Part shown: positions 29,101 through 40,800 of the stretch, piece after piece
How the letters are laid out: every line of letters begins with the position of its first letter
How positions within the stretch are numbered: the stretch's first letter is position 1
NCBI GenBank assembly: GCA_963082975.1
Contig: OY720346.1
Coordinates: forward strand, 36,359,787-36,423,786
Reading direction: 5' to 3'
Source of the DNA: Labia minor
Lineage: Eukaryota; Arthropoda; Insecta; Dermaptera; Spongiphoridae
DNA: 64,000 nucleotides
The notes under the pieces: generated by a model
What the model was told of the DNA's origin: nothing
Databases searched by the model: none
What the model saw: the letters and a program-made list of their open reading frames with translations, nothing else
Program-made: the position numbers and the translations under genes

Positions 29101-32100
29101 TTCCATCATTCCCCTATGGTTATCTTAAATTATACGAAGAATTTTTATTTAAATGAATTTCCTATAAAGTCATGGACCATGTCGCACAATATATATATAT
29201 ATATTTATATTTTATATTTTAAAATCAATTATTGGTTTATGGTGCAAATGAATAAATTATATTGTATTATATAAGGAAAGTTCAGTTGAGGGTTATAATC
29301 AATATTTCATAAGAAATTTATTTTTATCCGAACATTCAATTTTGAGATCATCTGTAAGTTTAAAAAAACAGCAAGGATAAAAAAATTATATTATTATTTT
29401 ACTTTCAAAAATACGATATAAAAAGAGTTGAATAAAATTAAAAATCTAATTTTTTCCTCTCTATTTTAAATCTAAATATTGTATAGTAAATTAATTAATG
29501 TAAGTAATCATCGAAATTGATGAAAAAAAGATAATCAATATCCAGATAAGATATTCATTTGTGTTAGTAATAGTTTTTTCTTTATATTTTTAAAATTTAG
29601 ATATAATGTAACCACTCTGAATAATTTAGCAATTATTTTTATTTTATTATTTTACTGATAAAGAATATCCAGAAAATTTTAGAAATTAATTTGAAATAAC
29701 ATGTCTGATCTTTGATTAAACACGATGATTTACTATTTTAGTAATCAATATTTTATTATATAAATATGGATGATGAAAGGGAGAGAAAGAGAGATGAGGC
29801 AACAAAGTTCGATGTTTGATAGTCCTAAAATTTGATTAAAAAATATATTGACACATTAGCTGTATGATTCCGTTATGAATTCGTAATTAAACTCCAACCC
29901 AAAATTAATATTAAATAATTAATTTTATCATAAATTATTATTTTTTAAACTTATTCATAAATACAATTTATTTTTATTTGCATTTAATAAACACTGCCAG
30001 AATAAAGTTTTTTGTTTGATTATTCTAAATAATAAATTTATAAACTCGTATTTTCTGTCAAACATGAAATGTATGGTGGCTCTGAAATATCATTTTTTTG
30101 ATGCAACCATCCTATCATCTTTAAAAAGAGATAAGATGTAGGTATATAAATTTCTAATATCTTGCAAGTGAACTAACAAATTTAGTAATTTTTTTTTTAA
30201 ATCGGTATTAATTTATATGGTCAGAAACTCTGGAGTAAAAATTTTGTATGTTTTCATCAGAACACACACAGAACATGATACGACGTGGCGTCGGTTAAAT
30301 TTAAATTATTTAAAAAAAAAATTAAAATTATTTAAAAAATTAAATATTATTTTTTCAATTTAGAATTAAATATTTTTTTTATAAAAATCAAATATTTTTT
30401 TAATTAAAATTAAATGTTTTTCATAATTAAAATAAAATCTTCTTCTTCTTAGCCTTATTTCCCAAGGGGTGTGGGGTCGGCTCTTCTCGTAAATTGGCGC
30501 CAACTAAATCTGTTGTTGGCGTCGTCTGTAGAGAGACCAGATGCCATTAGATCTCCCGTTATACGGCAGGACCAGCTGGTTTTAGGCCTCCCACGCGGTC
30601 TTTTTTGGTACTCAACCTTCGATGACGGTGATGATGGTGTTGACGACTTTTTGATGTGAGGTTGATGGCAATGATGCTGATGCTGACCGATGTGACGATG
30701 TTCGGTGATGGTGTCGATGTTGATGTGGATGTAGATGTATGTAGATGTGGATGTTGGACTATCTTCTTTAGCCCACCTCGTCCATAGGAGGGTAACCCTA
30801 ACCCATTTCTCGCATCGCCCGGGTGCTGACAATGCGCGTCGCTTGCAGGGGACGCCCCAGCCGTTAACCGTATAACATTTCTCCATTAATTGTTGATGCG
30901 ACGCGAAGATGATCCAGCCGGCCTGTCGCTACAGCCTGACGCGTGATAATTAAAATAAAATATTTTTATAAAATATATTAATTAAATATTTTTGGGCTCT
31001 GCTTGGCAATATTCTTTATTCTTATTTCATATTTTGACCATTAAAACTTCTAATTCTTCTAATTCTATTTTATTATTTTTTTTTCATTCATATATATATA
31101 CAGGGCCGGCCATGTAACAGCCAGCCGAGGCAGCCATTTGAATGAAATAGTATTTCATAAATAATCGGAAGGTCTATACTTCACTATGAAAAAATAAATT
31201 TGAAAATTCATCCAACCGTCTTTGTTTTATTGCATTAAAAAAAATGTTACATGGCGGACCCTGTATATTCTATTATTCTTATATTCTTTTAAAAAGTGAA
31301 AATTTTATATAAAATATGAATGTGCTTTATTTAATAAATAGACCTTGTATTTCAAAACTATCAAGGAGTCATTGTATTAAACAACAGAATAATCAAAACC
31401 TATATCGAAAATACTCTTATACTAAATTCAATAGCAATTTATTATAAGTAATTAGTACCGGGACCCCGAGCCTCGGCTCGGTACTTAAGTTAAAAAAAAT
31501 GATTCATTATTATTGGGTTTGGCTGGTAATATTAATACCTGGGATACCGAGCTGTCGCTCGAAAAAATATTTAGACATTATTATAGACATTTTCATTCTG
31601 TAAATTAAATAATTTTATTTCATTTAAATAAATATCTATTTTTAAATAATTTTTCTCTCTACATTATTTATCTAATTCTGACAATATATTAAGATCACAC
31701 CGGGACCCCGAGCCTCGGCTAGGTAATTAAGTTAAAAAAAAATAATTCATTATTATATTGGGTTTGGCTGGTAATATTAATACTTGGGACACCGAGCTGA
31801 TATACAATTCTTTAATTATTTATTACAATTATTAAATGTTGCATCATTGCATGGAACTTGGGGTCCTCAATAATACATAAATATGTATACCGGGACCCCG
31901 AGCCTCGGCTCGGTACTTAAGTTAAAAAAAATGATTCATTATTATTGGATTTGGCTGGTAATATTAATACCTGGGACACCGAGCTCGCTCTACCCTTTAA
32001 AAAATATTGATATACAATTCTTTAATTATTTATTACAATTATTAAATGTATTAAATAATATTTTATTGAAAAAATATTAAAAATTATAAAACTATCTAAA

Positions 32101-33111
32101 ACTTAATTAATAAAAGAACAATGAATAAATAAATCACGAAAATAGATAAAAAAAAAATGCACGCGGCGAGTTTCGATCCTTCGAACTCGGGGAGTAAAAA
32201 CAAGTGTTCTTACCGTTGGTCTATGATATTTTGATAATTACAAAGATATTTTTACCATATTTCAAAGACATTTATTTGTTTTGTTGTTTTTTTTTGAGAG
32301 AGATTAATAAATATATATATATTTTATTAAAAATAAATATTTTTAATTTTATTTCGAAATTAAATAATGAATTTTATTTTAAAATATTTTAAATATTTAA
32401 AAAAAAAGCGGGAGTAAAATTTCAATATGAATGTCATATGTCATCGATAAATAATAAATAATATTAATAAATATTAAATTTAATAAAAGAACAATGAATA
32501 AATAAATATAAAATAGTAATTTATTAAAAAATAATAGATTAAAAAAAAAAAAAAAATTATTTCAAAACCATTTTTTATTTTGTTGTTATTTTTTTTTTGA
32601 GAGAGATTAATAAATATATATATATTTTATTAAAAATAAATATTTTTAATTTTATTTCGAAATTAAATAATAAATTTTAAAATATTTTAAATATAAATAA
32701 AAAAAATATTAATACAAAATTAAAAAAAGGCGGGAGTAAAATTTCAAAATGGATGCCATTTACGTCACCCATATATAATTTTCAATTAAGAAATTAATAA
32801 TGAAGCTGTAAGTTTCAAGAGATGTGATCAATAAAACTCAATTTTTCTTTATAAATACTATATCTAGTGTGAATTTGAAAAAAATCGTTAGAGCGGTTTT
32901 TGAGAACCAATGGTTATAGATAAATAGATATATAGATATATAGATATATAGATATATACAATTTTAGCTAGCATAATAAGATAAGATAATTTGTTTAAAA
33001 AATATTGTAATATAAATGCTAGATATTTTAAAATAACATTAAATATTTTAAATAATATTAAGTATTCAATACTGATTCTTCGATTGCCATAAAAGAAAAA
33101 AATATTGATTT

Positions 33112-33142
<31 letters not shown>

Positions 33143-34466
33143 GCTATTAAGTTATTTCAGTAAACGTCGGGACTTCAAACTAAGTGCTGATAAATAGGAA
33201 ATATTAAAATGAATATTCAATCTTGTTCTGTATTGTCAACCAGTCTTTAAAGCCCTTAAAATAACCTTCTAATTAAATTTTAAAATTATGATAATAAATA
33301 TATTTTCAAAACAGTAAATTAAAAGAGAATTGTTCATTGTAATGGTTTATTTTAATAAATCCATTTACTCTTGGAGTTTATAAGTGGAATCAATAACATC
33401 ATCTACTTGGTAGTGTTGTTGTTACATTTTGTATTGTGTTTATGAAGATTATGAAGAGGAAGAAGCACTTTAAGGAGATCAATATTTCTCTCCTTTATAC
33501 ATGCACACACAATTACTTACGTAATTCCTTAGTAATGCTCTATATCAATTTGTTCATTGGAGAATATTCAGAATAGAAAATCAAAACGCCTTCACACACA
33601 CTAAGTGGAATTGAAATATTTAAGATTTAAGCTATATTATTACAAAATGAAAATTATAAACATTAAGAAATTATTATTAATCGGTATTAATTTTATCAAT
33701 TGTTTCTAGTGTGAAATTAGTGAATTTATAATTTTTTTTATTTCTTTTTAATTTATCTGGACATTTATTTAAAAATCTTTACGTCTACACGAAGTTTATA
33801 ATGTATTTTGTTTTCTTGGCCTAATTTTTTTTCAGAGCTTGAATTTAAAGAAGTCGAATAATTACTTCTTATCTATTTGGGGCATGAGCATGGTGCAAAA
33901 AGAATCCCATAAATAAATGATTTATAATTATGATTATAAATTTAAAGTGCTATATACTTACATGTAAATAAGTAGTTTGTTAAATTTTATTTATAAAGCT
34001 CATTTGAACCTTAAAGTGATATATTCATTTTTAATAAAAAATAATCGATATATAACTGAAACGTATAGATAGGATCATAGATCGAATTTTGGATTTGGAA
34101 ATGGTGTCATATTGATATTTAAAGAAACTGGGAAGAAAATTCAAGACAAAACCTTTCCCCTCTGGGTCCTGCTGAGTGTCTTCGAAGCGCGTGATGGGGA
34201 TGTAAAAGTGAAGGGGATGCTTTCGTTGATGGTGAACTGGGACTGGGATCCACTGAGGCAATGCCGGAGTCCTCGGTGGCTTTGGCCGCGTCCTCCTCTT
34301 CTTGAGTAGGCCATACTTGAAGTAAGGGTGGCTCTTGGATGCGAATGGAGTGCTCCCGTAGGGGTGGTGGCTCTTCACAGAGCTCTTCATCGACGGTGGC
34401 ACTGGAGCTACTGCCTCGCATCGCTGACCAGAGCTTCCTGAGCCCTAGCTCGCGAAGAGGCACCTG
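26189..34466 (-). CDS. Last two exons of an unknown C-terminally anchored membrane protein
   Basis: Two GC-richer minus-strand exons. Exon n-1 is 34463-34153 (or 34466-34153; the acceptor is a tandem CAGCAG), reading VPLRELGLRKLWSAM then an acidic, Pro-rich part with VDEELCEEPPPL and TEDSGIASVDPSPSSPST. The last exon is 26609-26189, reading ENSHHTSLEDVRS, a Ser-rich tract, a basic RRRSSSMTVRYS, LFDALDLEYALLRAAARG, then a C-terminal helix (CAKVITALLLCLFSVLVFGI) and the end VYKFVRT. Joining across GAAAG|GTTTTG and TTTTCCAG|T keeps the frame and gives GPRGESENSHH. Single-helix C-terminal anchoring is inferred, with the Ser/Pro-rich part cytosolic. The weak donor (GTTTTG) is the least certain step. 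Upstream exons lie above 34466 and were not found. I do not recognise the family. Confidence 0.72.
28825..29130 (-). mobile_element. LINE-A relic, very degenerate 3' end
   Basis: The plus strand begins TATCTATCTATCTATATGTT and then TTGGTCCGCAGCAATCACAT, aligning loosely with the LINE-A 3' end at 41610 (TTGGCCGCAGCAACCACACA). Later blocks GTCGTTTTCCAATCGG and TCGATTTTATGACTCTAA also line up. Many changes make this one of the oldest copies. It lies in the intron of the membrane-protein gene. Confidence 0.6.
30440..30905 (-). mobile_element. LINE-like C-terminal fragment in a GC-rich island, with a GATGTN minisatellite
   Basis: The minus-strand frame 30886-30455 ends RPRGRPKTSW, GDLMASGLSTDDANNR, SWRQFTRRADPTPLGK. 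This GRPK..W...DL...G...A..R..WR...RRADP pattern is seen at the C-terminus of LINE polymerases in animals. The centre is a decayed GATGTN repeat (about 30617-30770) that translates to His/Thr/Ile runs. Base composition differs sharply from the surroundings, which marks an insertion. The family differs from LINE-A. Confidence 0.5.
31097..31267. mobile_element. Short MITE with 23-base TIRs (TATACAGGG type)
   Basis: The left TIR TATACAGGGCCGGCCATGTA+ACA (31097-31119) and the reverse complement of the right (31245-31267) TATACAGGGTCCGCCATGTA+ACA differ at a few sites. The element is about 171 bases with TA/TATA flanks, as for Tc1/mariner-type MITEs. It is non-coding, 185 bases left of the right arm of the large inverted repeat. 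Confidence 0.8.
31452..32990 (+). repeat. Right arm of the 1.5-kb inverted repeat (family H, composite)
   Basis: It matches 17730-19276 in inverted orientation from TTAGTACCGGGACC (31452) to GCATAATAAGATAAGATAA (32990). Three hairpin units start near 31455, 31698 and 31889. The differences I can spot are few, for example AATGATTCATTATTATTGGA runs identical over long stretches and single changes near 32163, 32205, 32215 and 32261. The sequence outside both ends is unrelated, so the unit moved as one block of about 1.54 kb. It lies in the intron 26610-34152. Confidence 0.9.
33115..33143. repeat. (TA)n microsatellite
   Basis: Pure alternating AT over about 28 bases. Comparable short runs occur at 13845-13873, 36211-36234, 43327-43336, 54947-54960 and 63030-63041. 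Confidence 0.9.
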
Positions 34467-34987
34467 CTGAACCAGTAAAATCATCAAAACAATAAATACA
34501 ATAGAAAATAAAAGAGTAATTTAAATATAAATATATAAATTTAAAAAGTGATTTTTTAAATTAATGAACAAAAAAACAAAATAACATAAAATATAATATT
34601 CTTAATGATAGTTTAGATATTATAATGTAAGAAATATATATATATATATGATTTTATTTTACATTTAAAATATTAAGTATTTAATTAAAATATATGAAGA
34701 TATAATATATAAATATTTCTGTAATTAGAAAAATATTCAATATATTAAATAAAGTTTAAAAGAATTCAATCGTTTTTAATTTCATATTCCGAAAATTTTA
34801 TTGAGAGAAATTGATAAAATAAAAATTGTTAAAATTATTTTCAGGGATAATTTTATTTTTAATATGTATACATTCACTTGAAAATCAGAAAAACTAAATG
34901 AACATATGTATATGAAGTTAAAGAAAAAAAAATTAACTAAAATAAAAAAGAATTCATATTTTTTATACATAGCCTTGTATTATATTT

Positions 34988-36720
34988 TTAATTTATTATA
35001 AATAAATCTTATCTTATTATACTAGCAAAAATTGTATATATTAGTATAAGGTAATGGCACCTATAGATGACATGGCACCTATAGATGACACTTTTGAATT
35101 TAAACTAAAAAAATAAGCAAATTTTAAAACATACGCGGAAATTTTTTTTTTTAAATGATAGTTATGCTTTTCCACCACCTGAGATATCCTACAACAATAC
35201 AATAAGTCGCCCTATTTTTTTTCTTTTAACTTGAAAAGCAGACCGAATCGTCAACAATTGATTTTTTCAACAAATCTTAAAGATAACCTTAAGGTAACTA
35301 ATGTTCTTAATTAGTATTTTATGTTTTTATTTTCATATTTATCAATAATTTAATAACTACATTATAAAATAGACTTAATATAGATATAAATCACTTCAAT
35401 TTAAACACCTAATTTTTAAAAGTATCTTTTTTATCAACCGTGTCATCTATAGGTGCCCCTAAAAATTGTTTTTCCTATAGATGACAGCAATGTCAGCTAT
35501 AAGTAGGTTTTTAAAAAAATTGTCTATTATATTAATAGCTGTAAAGAGGAGATAATTTTATATAATTCCACCAAGTTGCATGTCTGAATTGATATAGGAA
35601 CCTAAAGGTGACGCTGTGTTTCTCATTGTCGGAAAATTTTTTTCTGTTCCAGAACTTCATACACTATTTTTTTGAAATTTTTTTTAAATTACTCTGTTCT
35701 CAATGTATAATTAAAAATGCATAATTAAAAAAAAGATTTGTTTAAAATCAATTTTTTATTTTATTATAATAATCAGCTAAAAATAAAATCAATCCCAATA
35801 AATATATCTAATGTATCATTATATGAAACCTGATTTTTTTATTATAACTAAAGTTAAATCAGCAACAAGGTGTTGGAAAGATGTTTTACTTTGTAAATAA
35901 ATAAGTTGAAGATAAAGAGAGCAAGCGAAGTGAAAAAAAGTAGATGTCATCTTTGGGTTCCATAATTGTCATCATTAGGTTCCACCAAAATTTTTGGTGT
36001 CATCTATAGGTTCCATTTGATTACTTTAAAAAAAAATTATATTTCCTATTAAACTCATATAAAAGATTAAAATATTTATCCTGGTGATAAAAGGTAAGAT
36101 AAGCTTTATAATAACCAAAAGATTTTTTTTGTGAGACGTATAGTTTCGGTTTTATAAAAGAAAATAGCGACAAGAGCGCTTAAAATGTCATCTATTGGTG
36201 CCATTACCTTATATATATATATATATATATATATTTGTATATTTTTGAGTTATTAAACCGCTCGATGCATTTTTTTGAAATTCACACCATATTTATAAAG
36301 AAAAATCGATGTGTATTAGTTTCAGCCTAGAGAAAAATGACGTCACAAATGACGTCATCAATATTGAAATTTTCCTCTTGCCATTCTTTTTTTATTGATA
36401 TTGTATTAATATTTTCTTTATATTTAAAATATTTTAAAATTTTTTACTTAATTTCAAAATAAAATTAAAAATATTTATTTTAATAATATTTTAGAATCAA
36501 TATAAGAAATAGTATATTTATTAATCTTTCACCAAAAAAAATCTAAAATTTATCTTATTTGTCTTGCAAACATTCTTTTTAATCTGTTTTGTTGTTTAAT
36601 TTTTTGTTAATTCTTATAAATTTTTATTTAGATAGTTTTATAATTTTTAATATTTTTTCACTAAAATATTGTTTATTATTTATTATTATTATTCGACGTC
36701 GAGGTACCATATATTATGAT
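34988..36720 (-). repeat. Hairpin repeat (family H) 3' half, split by an inserted element
   Basis: 34988-35040 reads CTTATCTTATTATACTAGCA then AAAATTGTATATA, the family H terminus in minus orientation. The family continues at about 36236 with TTGAGTTATTAAACCGCTCG, TTTGAAATTCACACCATATT, two TGACGTCA motifs (36338-36345 and 36350-36357), ATTGAAATTTTCCTCTTGCC and AATTTCAAAATAAAATTAAA, to about 36720. The interruption is the terminal-inverted-repeat element at 35045-36213. This H copy is older than the 17.7- and 31.5-kb arms. Confidence 0.75.
35045..36213. mobile_element. TIR element with iterated GTCATCTATAGGTKCC motif
   Basis: The left TIR (35045-35072) TATAAGGTAATGGCACCTAT+AGATGACA matches the reverse complement of 36186-36213 with one difference in 28. 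The target is an AT dinucleotide run of a family H repeat, consistent with TA or TATA duplication. The motif CCTATAGATGACA occurs twice in tandem at the left end (35060-35072, 35078-35090), inverted at 35441-35453, direct at 35474-35486, and in variants near 35491, 35601, 35945, 35967, 35999 and at the right TIR. No transposase frame was seen, so it is non-autonomous. I do not recognise the family. Confidence 0.85.
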
Positions 36721-37873
36721 CATAAGCAAGATACTAATGAATTGTAATTAATGTACATATTATTGAAATTTCAAATTTATTTCAATTTTAACAAATAATA
36801 AGTAATTGTATTACATTAATTTGAATAGAAATGAAAGAGAAGTTGAGAAGAATTTAACATTTATTAATAGTGTTTAAAATTTATTAAAAATTTTATATGA
36901 TATATTTTAAATATTGAATTTTTAAATCATTAATCTTTAATGGAAAGAAATGAATGATTTTTATAATGAAATTATTTTTATTTCATTTATACATATATGG
37001 TAAATAACTAAATCAAATCCTTAAATTACTTCATTAAGTTTCTCTATTTTAGACATTTTTCTTGCAAGTATTTTGCTAAAATTGTTTCGAAAGATGGATA
37101 TGATGCATTGTAAGTGCGAGGGATATGGAGCGCGTTTTATCTCGGCTTAACAGTGAAAAATTAAACTCTCCAAACAATTTAGTAAGACGAGGGATTCATA
37201 TTTATGTAAATTTTAGTAGTTCTTATTTTGAGACTATTGCTGCAATTTTTGCTATGAACACATAATAGTCACAGGTACCATTAACACCAATAATCAAGTC
37301 ATAATAGGTATTAATGTTTGAGATTTAGCAAAAACCCGAATTATGCGTCATATCCCTTATATATATAAATTTTAAACATTAAATTTGTAGACAAGATTAA
37401 TCTTTAATGTCAGCAAACAAATGTTTGCTAAAATCAAATAATTATTATTATATCTATATCGTATAAGTTTATTTTTGGTTCAATTGTAGTAAATAATAAC
37501 TAAATTATATTTTTAATAAATATGTATTATATTATTATTATAATTATATATGTGTCAAAAATACAAAACATAAGCTGGGATTATAAAAATAACCTAGCAA
37601 GCAAATCATTTAGTTCATAACAACATGGCAAATATAATATAATACATCCATCATATTGTCAATAAAAATAGATAAAATTCAATTTCAATTCAGCTCCATC
37701 ACTCATATATATAATATTTTTTTTAAATGTATAATTATTTTTTTATTATATAATATTTGTCAAATAATATTATTATAAAATTATTTACACAATATAATTA
37801 TTGAAAAAGTTTATATTAAATAAATACAATTTTTTAGTATTAATTATTTCTTTTGCTTGAATTCATTGATAAT

Positions 37874-40800
37874 TTATAACCAAGATACAAGTGCATCGAC
37901 ACCTAAATCTTTAAGTTCTTTTATTCCTTCTCTGGTAACAATTTCGCCAGATCTTCTCACCACAATTAATTTGGGAATTGCAGTAATTTGGTATCTAAAA
38001 AAAAATATACAAATATCGTTAACATTTATAAATAAATTAATTATTTTGAAAATAATTTATTTTAAATTTTGTTTGTATTTTGTGTCAGGAATTGATTCTT
38101 TGGTGATATCAAGTTCCAAAGGATTATAATATGGTGAATGGGAAAGAATTCAGTATTAAAGTAATTCAATTGGTGAGACTATGATTTGATTTCTTTTTAT
38201 AAGATGATACGAGTATGATTACTCCATCGACTTAATTTTAGTAAGTTTTTTTTTATCTTTGAGAGAGAAAGAATTAGAATGTGATTAATTTCTTCTCTCT
38301 TTTCTCTCAATCAAGAAATTAAATTTCTCATTTACTAAAAATGTATGAATCAGTTTTTCTTTTTTTTTTCTTTATGAATGAATTCATTAGAATTTAAATC
38401 TTTTCACACAGGCATTGGCAACTCAATTATTAAAACCTCTTCTTTTATCAAATAATGAAGTTTCCTGTGGAATTAAGAGGTGTGTTGAAAACAAACCGTT
38501 TTTCATAGGTCATGGGATTGAATATACTACATCAAAATATTATCTAGATAGATAACTCTATTCTAATCTATTCTATTTGAAATAAAATTTTTTAAGAAAT
38601 CGTTAGTAAAAAATAAGTTTTTTTTTTTGTTGAGGATTAATCGACTATAGTGTTATTGTATTTCTGTGATTTGCAATTTCTTAAATTAACGTCATTCTAA
38701 TATTATTCCGTGAGTTCTCACGGCAGAGCATGGGTAATTATGGAAGAAGAAAGATTGAGTGATTAATTACTCTTCGACTAATTGAGAGACAAAAGAGCAT
38801 GTTATCAATTAAATGGATTCTTAACATTTTTATTAGAATTGATCATGATCCTATGTTATGTTGATACTCGTATATTCAGGATATTGATGGAAAATAATCT
38901 TAATTATTTTTTTAATTTGTCATTTGCGTGACTTCCATTTCATTTTAATCATTGATTAAAAAAGAATAATAAAGAAATTGATCACAAACAAAAGGATGAT
39001 TGATTTTTGTATCTAAGGTTTTTGCAAGATTTCATAAAATTAATTACTTATCATAAAGTAGAGGTTCTCAAACTTTTTAAAGTTGATACCACCTACATCT
39101 CACTTCAAAAAGTTCAAGTACCAATAATTATATTACTAAAGGTAAATGTTGTGGTCAGGTTATAAGGAACCAGTATATATTCTATATATATGATATAAAA
39201 AAGTAAATTAATCCTATAAATATCGTATATTGTTTTCAATATTATTTTAAAATAATTATCAATTAATTAATTAATTATGTTATTATTCATGATTTATGTA
39301 TGATGTCAAAAAAAAATATCAATTGGTTAGATTATCTTAATAGATTCTGAGAGATTTGATTTGAAAAGTGAGTTTTAAAGAGAAAACTGGTAGCTATATA
39401 GATAAAAAAAATAATAAATCATATTTTACTTTTACTTTGAATAAAGTGATTTGTCTGGAAAGTTAATAAATATCTTGAAATGCACGTGGAATAATTAATA
39501 AATCTAAATAAAATATTAATTCAAAGAGATCTCTCTGCCAGCTTTAATCTTTATCTGAGGGAAAGGGCTGGCCCATTCCAAAAATAAAATATTGAAGGTA
39601 CAAAATTACAAATAATAAATTACTTTTTTTTGTAAGAAATTGACAAAATCAGTGGTGTATTGGGAGGGGAACGACGTTCCCTTACCTTTTTACTATCTCG
39701 CCAGATTGCGCCGTATTGCGATCACGAAAATTTTCGATGTCGAGATTTTGATGTTTTTATACGTTTTGTAGGTTCCTGAATCATTTTCACTAAGGTTGAG
39801 AAAAATGTCTGTCTGTGTGTGTGTGTGTATTTGTGTGTGTATGTAAACAAGATTACGCAAAAACGGTTTGAGCTAGAATAATGATATTATTATACGGGAA
39901 TTATTCAAATTCGTAGTTTTCTATCAACTTTTGAGAAATGTAGCTCAACCGGAAGAGGGTCATTAGGTCATTACCCACAACGTTTTGATTTTTTTTCCTC
40001 TAAAGTGACCGTAAAAATAAAGATATATGTTTGATAGTTTTTCATATGATTAAAAATTGTATAAAACTGCTATATATAGAATTTCAGCTTGATTGAATCG
40101 CTGAAAGTACCGGAATTATTTTTTTAAATTTTGACTTAAAAATGAAGGTAAAGGTTTTTTTACGTTGAAAAAAATCAAAACAATGTGGAGTAGAGACACT
40201 CCAGCTTTTTTCAGAACCGGTACGCGTTCCAGTACTTTTTCATGTCCCGACAACTCCCACTTAAATCTACTATTAGAATTTCTTTTTTGTGTTCGTAAAT
40301 ATTTTGTATAGTAAGAATAAGAAAAAATAAAAACTTATATGGAAAAAATAGTTTGCAGAAAATAGGACTTTTTTTGCTCCCACTAAGCGTTACCTTACTT
40401 CTTATTTTACCAATACATCACTGTACAAAATGTATATATTTTACATTAGAATAATGGGGAAAAATTAAATGAAATATTGACATAGTATTAAATGCTATGA
40501 CATTGTAGAAAATACCTATATTTAAGTTCAAGTACCAAATTGGCTCCATAAGGGACGCTATACCATCCTTTGGTGAGGCGAAGGAGGTTAGTCGTCCAAT
40601 CTTCTTTTGTATCTTCCATTGACACAAGAATAAAAATGGCAGGAATTTTAGCCTTTTCACATAAATTTTGAAGTCGATATAATTCACAAATAACACTTCG
40701 AGAGTGATGACACCTAGATATGAAATATTTTCTTAATTCAAAATTTAAATAATAACACCCATTACTAAAATATTTTAAATATTGTACTTTATTTAATATT

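Noticed and set aside
34031-34402. Alternative minus-strand frame over the same exon as the membrane-protein gene
   Set aside because: The overlapping frame has better codon character, an acceptor and a phase-matched donor; this one is a shadow that runs into intron sequence.
38708-38723. Perfect palindrome CCGTGAGTTCTCACGG
   Set aside because: Single 16-base occurrence in an intron with no T-run or partner; too little to call a regulatory site.
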